64,000 bases of DNA from the NCBI RefSeq assembly GCF_902859625.1, contig NZ_CADIJX010000001.1, forward strand, positions 620,001 to 684,000, written 5' to 3'. The stretch is from Achromobacter pestifer. GTDB lineage: Bacteria; Pseudomonadota; Gammaproteobacteria; Burkholderiales; Burkholderiaceae_B. Of the stretch, positions 59,185 to 64,000 are shown in pieces. The notes below the pieces were generated by a model, which searched no databases, had not been told where the DNA came from, and worked only from the letters and a program-made list of their open reading frames with translations. The position numbers and the translations under genes were made by a program. Numbering within the stretch: the stretch's first letter is position 1; each line of letters begins with the position of its first letter.

Positions 59185-60026
59185 GCCGGGGCCTCCGACG
59201 ATGGCAAGCCCGCTCCCGGCCGGCCTCGGATCAGCCGGTTTTCCGCCCAATCCAGTATCCGGTCGATGGCATACCCGATGGCTCCAACCACGATCACGGC
59301 AGCCATCACCAAGTCCAGCTGGAACAATTGGCGGCCGTATACGATCAGGAATCCCAGCCCTTCGCTGGAAGCCACCAACTCCACGACAACCAACGACAGC
59401 CAAGCCTTCGTGAAGCCCAGGCGCAGGCCGGTAAAGAGCGTGGGGGTGGCCAGCGGCAGCACAATCTCCAGCACTTCCTGACGGCGGGTGTACCCATACA
59501 AGCGACCCACTTCGCGCAGGGCGGCGTTCGCCTGGCGAAAGCCCTGCAAGGTATTGAGCGTCACCGGCACCAGGGCGGCCTTGGCGATCAGGATGTATTT
59601 AAGCGGCTCGCCAATGCCCACAATCAGCAGCACGAAGGGCAGCCAGGCCAGCACCGGAATTTGCACCAGCGCATTGAATGTGGGCAAGACATAGGCTTCA
59701 AGCTTGCGCGACAGTCCCATGCCCGTACCCAGCAACAACCCCAGCAAGCCGCCCACGGCAAAGCCCACCAGCACGCGCTGCAAACTGGCGCGGGTGTTCA
59801 GCCACAGGTCGCCGCTGGTAGCAAGGTCACGCAGGGTGTCCCAGACGAAGGCGGGCGGCGGCAAGACTTGCGGCGATATCCATCCCTGGCTGGCGCCGGT
59901 TTGCCAAAGCACGATCAGCGTCAGCGGCAACAGCCAGGGCGCCGCCGTATAGGCGGCCTGCCGCAACCAGTCGGGCAGGGGAGCCGCCCGGAGCGGCCAC
60001 GCCCGCGACAAAGAGAACAGTGACAT
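59181..60026 (-). CDS. ABC permease (SsuC/TauC type), second of two
   Basis: A 281-residue permease with about six TM helices and the EAA motif REVGRLYGYTRRQEV followed by LPLATPTLFTGLRLG. ATG 60026 has GGGAG upstream; the longer frame to 60110 overlaps the binding-protein gene. Same family as the following permease, which starts within its stop codon. Most SsuABC-type systems have one permease gene; two imply a heterodimer or two alternative homodimers. Confidence 0.9.
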   Translation of the reverse strand: MSLFSLSRAWPLRAAPLPDWLRQAAYTAAPWLLPLTLIVLWQTGASQGWISPQVLPPPAFVWDTLRDLATSGDLWLNTRASLQRVLVGFAVGGLLGLLLGTGMGLSRKLEAYVLPTFNALVQIPVLAWLPFVLLIVGIGEPLKYILIAKAALVPVTLNTLQGFRQANAALREVGRLYGYTRRQEVLEIVLPLATPTLFTGLRLGFTKAWLSLVVVELVASSEGLGFLIVYGRQLFQLDLVMAAVIVVGAIGYAIDRILDWAENRLIRGRPGAGLPSSEAPA

Positions 60027-60036
60027 GGCCGTCTCC

Positions 60037-61131
60037 CTAGCGTGACGCGGCCTGACGCGGGGCGGACACGGGCTTGCCGCTGGCATCGAATGCCGTCCAG
60101 TACTGCTCAAGCCCTTGCGTCTTCAATGCCTGATTCAGGTAGCGCGGGTCGAACCAGCCATCAACCGACACCTCGCGGCGGATCAGTTTGAGCTTGGCCG
60201 CGTCCGCCACGACCGCCTTGTAGCGGGCAATGATGAAGTCGTCGATCAACGGGGAATTGCGGGCGGACAGGTCCTGCTTGTCGAATTCAGCGGCCCAGGA
60301 CGCATAGGGAACACCGCTTTTCTCCCAGATCTTGAACAGGGCGTCACGGTTCTTCTCATCGGATGACCAGTGCGCGGCGCGGACGAACACATCAACGACT
60401 TTTTGCACCTGCGCCGGGTTCTCCCGTTCAAAATCCTCACGCACCAGCAAGGAGGCCTGGCGGGTGTAGGCCGGATCCTGCCCTTGCGTGCTGTAGATCA
60501 CTTTGGCCAGACCTTGATCACGTATCTTGAACCACTCGTACCCGCCAAACGCCGCATCCACGCCGTTGGATACCAGTGCCGCCTGCGCACTGCCGGAATC
60601 CAGGTTGACGCCCTTGATGTCGCGCTCCGTCAACCCATGCGCGGCCAGCACATTGATGGCGACCAGATGGCCGTTGGTGCCACGAAAGAGGGATACCTTG
60701 TGGTCCCGAAGATCGTCGATGGACTTCAGCGGCGACGCGGGCGGAGCCACCAGGTACAGGTTATTGCGTGCGCCACTGACCACCAGCAGCTTGGTTTTCA
60801 GCCCATTGGCGCGGCCAACCACCTGGGGCAGGTCGCCTTGATACGCAAAGTCGATCTGCCGGTTGGACAGCGCTTCATTGACAGCGGGGCCCGCGCCTTT
60901 GAAGAACAGCCATTCCACTTTCACGCCGTCGGCCTTGAACGCTTCTTCCAACCACTGGTTGGCGCGCACGACCCCGCCCGGCGACCCGCCCCAGGTGATG
61001 GGGTCGCCGCCACCGGCGGTGGCAACGCCCACACGGATGACATCCGCCGCCTGTGCAGGGCCACCCAAGGCGGCAGCGGTCAACAGTGCCAGCAGGGACA
61101 CGCGCTTTGCTAGAGACTTCAATGACTTCAT
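60037..61131 (-). CDS. Aliphatic-sulfonate-type ABC substrate-binding protein
   Basis: A 364-residue periplasmic receptor, SsuA/TauA-like. Signal peptide 1-28 (LLALLTAAALGGPAQA), then VIRVGVATAGGGDPITWGGS, KGAGPAVNEALSNRQIDFAYQGDLP (abridged: NEALSNRQIDFAYQGDLP), and VDGWFDPRYLNQAL at the C-terminus, typical of sulfonate receptors. ATG 61131 gives the best signal peptide; ATG 61143 would add four residues. It precedes the two permeases by 10 nt and follows the amidohydrolase gene by 27 nt. Confidence 0.9.
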   Translation of the reverse strand: MKSLKSLAKRVSLLALLTAAALGGPAQAADVIRVGVATAGGGDPITWGGSPGGVVRANQWLEEAFKADGVKVEWLFFKGAGPAVNEALSNRQIDFAYQGDLPQVVGRANGLKTKLLVVSGARNNLYLVAPPASPLKSIDDLRDHKVSLFRGTNGHLVAINVLAAHGLTERDIKGVNLDSGSAQAALVSNGVDAAFGGYEWFKIRDQGLAKVIYSTQGQDPAYTRQASLLVREDFERENPAQVQKVVDVFVRAAHWSSDEKNRDALFKIWEKSGVPYASWAAEFDKQDLSARNSPLIDDFIIARYKAVVADAAKLKLIRREVSVDGWFDPRYLNQALKTQGLEQYWTAFDASGKPVSAPRQAASR

Positions 61132-61158
61132 CGGGATGCTCATTCGATAGGGGAAAAG

Positions 61159-62682
61159 TCAGGCGGCGGCACGCACGGGCGCGGCGGCCAACTTGCGTTC
61201 AATCAGGGTGCCCCGGAAGAAGTCGGGGTTGGCCTGCGTGTAGAAGCGATACGGATTGCCAAAGACCAATGCCTTGAAATCCTGTTCGCTGATCACGCCT
61301 TGCTCGACCAGATCCCAGCTTTCCGCCAGGGGCTCCGTCAGGTCCGGAACGTCCCAGTGGCCGATGTCCGAGGACCAGATCGCGTTGATCTTTGCGCCCA
61401 GCGGATTGACGCGATCATTGAACGCGGCAGCCACCGTGCGGTCGTCCGATTCGGAACCAAAATAGAAGCTGTCCACCCAGCGGGTGCGGATATCCTCGGC
61501 GGATTCGATCCCGGCGGCCGCAAAGTCGTCGAGCTCCTCCGCATGCGGCTCGCGGCTGTGAGGCAGCGCGGAAATGCCCAGGCTGTCGCGCAGCAACTTC
61601 GCCGGATCGATGTCGCGGCCCTTGATGAAATCAGCGCCATAGCGCTCGAACAAGTCTTGCAGCAAGCCCAGATCGGCATTGGCGGGGTTGTAGTTCTGCA
61701 CGGCAACCCGGTTGCGCTTTTCCCAACGATCAACCAGGTGCGTGTACACATGCGAGCCCCAGTCCGCGCCGCCTTCCAACAACGCCACGCGCAAGCCCGG
61801 GAAGCGCCGGGTCACGCCGCCAAAGAACAATGCTTTGGCAAACGCCTGCGACCCGTCGGCGAAGTGACCGATGTGGTTGAACATGTAGTTGCTGATGGAA
61901 TGCCGGCCGGTCCAGCCCTGGCTGCCATAGTGCGTCGTGACGGGCACGCCCAGTTCCACGACCTTGGCCCAGAACGGGTCATAGTCATACTCACTGTCGA
62001 TGCCGTAGAAATCGATGTAGCTGGCGTGTTTGGCGATATCGGGGTACTGCTCGGGCGGGTATTTCTGCGCGATGGCCTTGATCGGGCGCTTCACGCCGCC
62101 TGCGATGTTGATCACCTTCAGGCCCAGCGTCTTCACCGCGAATTCCAGCTCTTCGATGCCTTCCTGTGGGGTATTCAGGGGAATGCCGGCCACGGGCGTC
62201 AGGCGGTCGCTGTACTTGCGGTACTGATCGGCGTGGAAATGATTGATGGCGCGGTGCAGCGCCTGACGGGCGTCCGGGCCCGCAGCCAGCGGCGCCAACA
62301 CATCGTTGGGGAACAACACGGAATAATCGGCACCCTGTTCCGCCAGCCGCTCGTTCAGCAATTCGGGCAGGGTGTAGGTGGCCAGATCCAAGGTGTTGCG
62401 CGTGACACGCGCCCACCAGGGCGAACGCAAGGTACGGTTGTCCTGGCGCTCGGCCGGCGTTTGCTGATACCAATCCTTGCCGCCGCTTTTGGTGGCAAAA
62501 CGCGACCCCAACGCCTTGCGCAGCGCATCCACCAACTTGGCGCCGCCATAGTGCTGGACGTAGTCCTCAAGAATCGGCGCGTAATCGTTGACGTGCACAT
62601 CGGTGTCGATCACCGGGTAGTCCAGCGTCGCCTTGACGGCGGCGGATCGGGACGCTTGGCCCTGATTCAAAGGCGTATTCAT
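61159..62682 (-). CDS. Amidohydrolase-superfamily metal hydrolase
   Basis: A 507-residue TIM-barrel hydrolase or decarboxylase of the amidohydro_2/ACMSD type. N-terminal metal motif VIDTDVHVN; the usual second His of HxH is replaced by Asn. Further ligands are probably in VTTHYGSQG and SSDIGHWDVPD near the C-terminus. GGAGAAG precedes ATG 62682. First gene of the minus-strand ABC/monooxygenase cluster, so it probably acts on the imported compound or its oxidation product. Substrate unknown. Confidence 0.85.
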   Translation of the reverse strand: MNTPLNQGQASRSAAVKATLDYPVIDTDVHVNDYAPILEDYVQHYGGAKLVDALRKALGSRFATKSGGKDWYQQTPAERQDNRTLRSPWWARVTRNTLDLATYTLPELLNERLAEQGADYSVLFPNDVLAPLAAGPDARQALHRAINHFHADQYRKYSDRLTPVAGIPLNTPQEGIEELEFAVKTLGLKVINIAGGVKRPIKAIAQKYPPEQYPDIAKHASYIDFYGIDSEYDYDPFWAKVVELGVPVTTHYGSQGWTGRHSISNYMFNHIGHFADGSQAFAKALFFGGVTRRFPGLRVALLEGGADWGSHVYTHLVDRWEKRNRVAVQNYNPANADLGLLQDLFERYGADFIKGRDIDPAKLLRDSLGISALPHSREPHAEELDDFAAAGIESAEDIRTRWVDSFYFGSESDDRTVAAAFNDRVNPLGAKINAIWSSDIGHWDVPDLTEPLAESWDLVEQGVISEQDFKALVFGNPYRFYTQANPDFFRGTLIERKLAAAPVRAAA

Positions 62683-62795
62683 CGGCTTCTCCGTAGTTCG
62701 TGTCGCGTGTTGCGGCGGATGCCACGACGGCTTGCACACGTTACGGGAGGAGGGGGGTTCGACCAACGATGAATACGTTCTTTAGTTGTGCCTTA

Positions 62796-62815
62796 TGACC
62801 AAATAACTTGGGTCA
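62796..62815. promoter_or_regulatory. Short dyad upstream of the amidohydrolase gene
   Basis: TGACC (62796-62800), 10 nt, GGTCA (62811-62815) in the 180-bp gap between arsH and the amidohydrolase gene. Placed for control of the sulfonate-type operon, but short and unproven. A CCCGCA/TGCGGG stem (62828-62845) lies just past the arsH stop and could be its terminator, though without a T-tract. Confidence 0.3.
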
Positions 62816-62862
62816 AACTTCAACGATCCCGCAACACCATGCGGGAGAAAACGCGACGGCTT

Positions 62863-63615
62863 TCATCGCGTCACTGATTCATGCTCCATGGCCTTGCGTG
62901 CCAGACGCGCGACGTCCTCGGCCATGCCTTTTCTTTCGCTGTAGCGGTCGGTCAGATAGTCACTGCGATCCCGCACCAGCAAGGTGAACTTGACCAGTTC
63001 TTCCATCACATCGACCACTCGGTCGTAGTACGGCGATGGCTTCATTCGACCTGCCTCGTCGAATTCCTGAAACGCCTTGGCTACGGAAGACTGGTTTGGA
63101 ATCGTCACCATCCGCATCCAGCGGCCCAGCACGCGCAACGCATTGACCGCGTTGAACGATTGCGACCCACCCGACACCTGCATGACCGCCAAGGTACGCC
63201 CCTGAGTGGGGCGCACGCTGCCGGTTTCCAGCGGCAGCCAATCAATCTGGCTTTTGAACACACCGGTCAACGTGCCATGCCGTTCCGGACTGCACCAGAC
63301 CTGGCCTTCCGACCATAGCGACAGCGCCCGCAACTCGGCCACCTTGGGATGATCCGCCGGAGCGCCATCGGGAAGCGGCAGGCCATGCGGGTCGAAGATC
63401 CGGGTTTCCGCGCCCAGGCGGGTCAGGATGCGGGCGGCTTCCTCGGTCAGCAAACGGCTATAGGAGCGTTCGCGCAGCGAGCCATACAACAACAGAATGC
63501 GAGGAGGGTGGGCGGCGCCGCTCGTCAGCAAGAGCTTGTCTTGGCTGGGCACGTCCAGCAAGGACTCGTCCAGGCTGGGAAGGTCCAGATCCGTGGGGAA
63601 GGAATACGTCGTCAT
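62863..63615 (-). CDS. arsH: ArsH organoarsenical/NADPH-flavin oxidoreductase
   Basis: A 250-residue FMN-dependent NADPH oxidoreductase. FMN-binding [12 protein letters not shown], the catalytic-region [20 protein letters not shown] and [17 protein letters not shown] match ArsH, which oxidises trivalent organoarsenicals to less toxic pentavalent forms. AGAGAG lies before the ATG. It is divergent from arsR, sharing a 101-bp region with a palindromic operator, so arsenite probably induces it. Confidence 0.93.
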   Translation of the reverse strand: MTTYSFPTDLDLPSLDESLLDVPSQDKLLLTSGAAHPPRILLLYGSLRERSYSRLLTEEAARILTRLGAETRIFDPHGLPLPDGAPADHPKVAELRALSLWSEGQVWCSPERHGTLTGVFKSQIDWLPLETGSVRPTQGRTLAVMQVSGGSQSFNAVNALRVLGRWMRMVTIPNQSSVAKAFQEFDEAGRMKPSPYYDRVVDVMEELVKFTLLVRDRSDYLTDRYSERKGMAEDVARLARKAMEHESVTR

Positions 63616-63694
63616 TGCAACTCTCTTTGCTGATCAAGGAATTGGGAATCAAGGCGGGCATACGCAACGCAACGCGAGACATTTACACCCTTCT

Positions 63695-63718
63695 ATATTT
63701 CCACTATAGTCGAAATAT
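63695..63718. promoter_or_regulatory. Near-perfect 24-bp palindrome over the arsR start
   Basis: ATATTTC (63695-63701) and GAAATAT (63712-63718) flank ACTATAGT, itself a palindrome; only one base pair of 12 is mismatched. It covers the first two bases of the arsR ATG and lies in the arsH-arsR divergent region. A likely ArsR operator. Confidence 0.65.
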
Positions 63719-64000
63719 GGAACTCAAAGACGCCGTGAAAGCTCTGGCCGCGATCGCACACGAATCGCGGCTTACCGTATTCCGCTTGCTGGTCCAAGCC
63801 GGGCCGGCAGGGCTGCCTGCGGGTCAACTCGCCGAAAAGACCGGTATCCCGCCATCGTCGCTGTCCTTTCACTTGAAGGAGCTGGTGCACGCGGGTTTGT
63901 TGAAATCGCGCCAGGAAGGGCGGTTCGTCATCTACGAGGCTCGCTTTGAATCGATGGCCGAGCTACTGGCTTATCTGACTGAAAACTGCTGTGGCGGAGA
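63717..64000 (+). CDS. arsR: ArsR-family arsenite-responsive repressor, 3' end cut
   Basis: The first 94 residues of a winged-helix repressor that leaves DNA on binding As(III). HTH helices read LAEKTGIPPSSLSFHLKEL; the wing is SRQEGRFVIYEA. The ELCVCDL metal site of E. coli-type ArsR is absent; instead Cys91-Cys92 occur in ENCCGG, as in Acidithiobacillus-type ArsR that uses C-terminal cysteines. A third Cys would lie beyond the window. Start at 63717, within the palindrome. Divergent from arsH. Confidence 0.88.
   Translation, partial: MELKDAVKALAAIAHESRLTVFRLLVQAGPAGLPAGQLAEKTGIPPSSLSFHLKELVHAGLLKSRQEGRFVIYEARFESMAELLAYLTENCCGG

Noticed and set aside
61300..62772. A 490-codon plus-strand frame opposite the amidohydrolase
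   Set aside because: Antisense shadow; composition is Arg/Gly/His-rich without motifs, and the minus-strand gene is well supported.

Overview
This 64 kb window is a high-GC chromosome segment from a betaproteobacterium, most likely Burkholderiales/Alcaligenaceae (Achromobacter or a close Bordetella relative). The assignment is inferred from gene content: an orphan Bug/TctC-type binding protein, three DUF4148 proteins, a CzcCBA pump, GT2/ArnT-like lipid A modification genes resembling Bordetella lgm genes, and Ku/LigD. I saw no tRNA, rRNA, CRISPR array, IS element or prophage gene. Both edges cut genes: an acyl-CoA dehydrogenase on the left and an arsR on the right.

Layout. 1-8 kb is metabolic: acyl-CoA dehydrogenase, an Rrf2 regulator with a 12-bp perfect dyad over its start codon, an exported methyltransferase-like protein, an APC permease, and a catabolic group (DUF1185 protein, Bug protein, 3-hydroxyisobutyrate-dehydrogenase-like enzyme) divergent from a LysR regulator. 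7.7-19.8 kb is a metal-response block: three small exported DUF4148 proteins, a CusS/CusR-type two-component system, then czcCBA running without a break into a GT2 and an ArnT-like glycosyltransferase. 20-23.4 kb is iron uptake (FecA-like receptor and PepSY membrane protein). 23.4-26.8 kb is Ku and three-domain LigD (non-homologous end joining).

The most unusual region is 26.8-46.6 kb. One gene encodes a 3745-residue surface protein with an N-terminal LEPR-LLFDAA motif, a DUF4347 domain, DUF11-like/isopeptide-type domains and 11 VCBS-like repeats. It is followed by an apparent export operon: a TolC-like lipoprotein, a short periplasmic adaptor, a membrane-anchored adaptor with a GAF-like cytoplasmic domain, and a fusion of an M50 site-2-type metalloprotease with an HlyD-like domain. 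No ABC ATPase, RTX repeats or LapD/LapG genes are present. A diguanylate cyclase and a DUF4239 membrane protein follow. This looks like a non-canonical secretion system in which the M50-HlyD protein takes the inner-membrane position of the ABC transporter.

46.7-64 kb is catabolic and scavenging: an IclR regulator divergent from a self-sufficient CYP116B-type P450; a MocR regulator divergent from a threonine-dehydratase-like enzyme, a VOC protein and a DinB-like protein; and a minus-strand sulfonate/organosulfur-type cluster (FAD oxidoreductase, LLM monooxygenase, ABC ATPase, two permeases, binding protein, amidohydrolase) facing a lone NitT/TauT-type binding protein. It ends with arsH divergent from arsR, with a palindrome over the arsR start. 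Most transcription units have a linked regulator and several have readable dyad operators.
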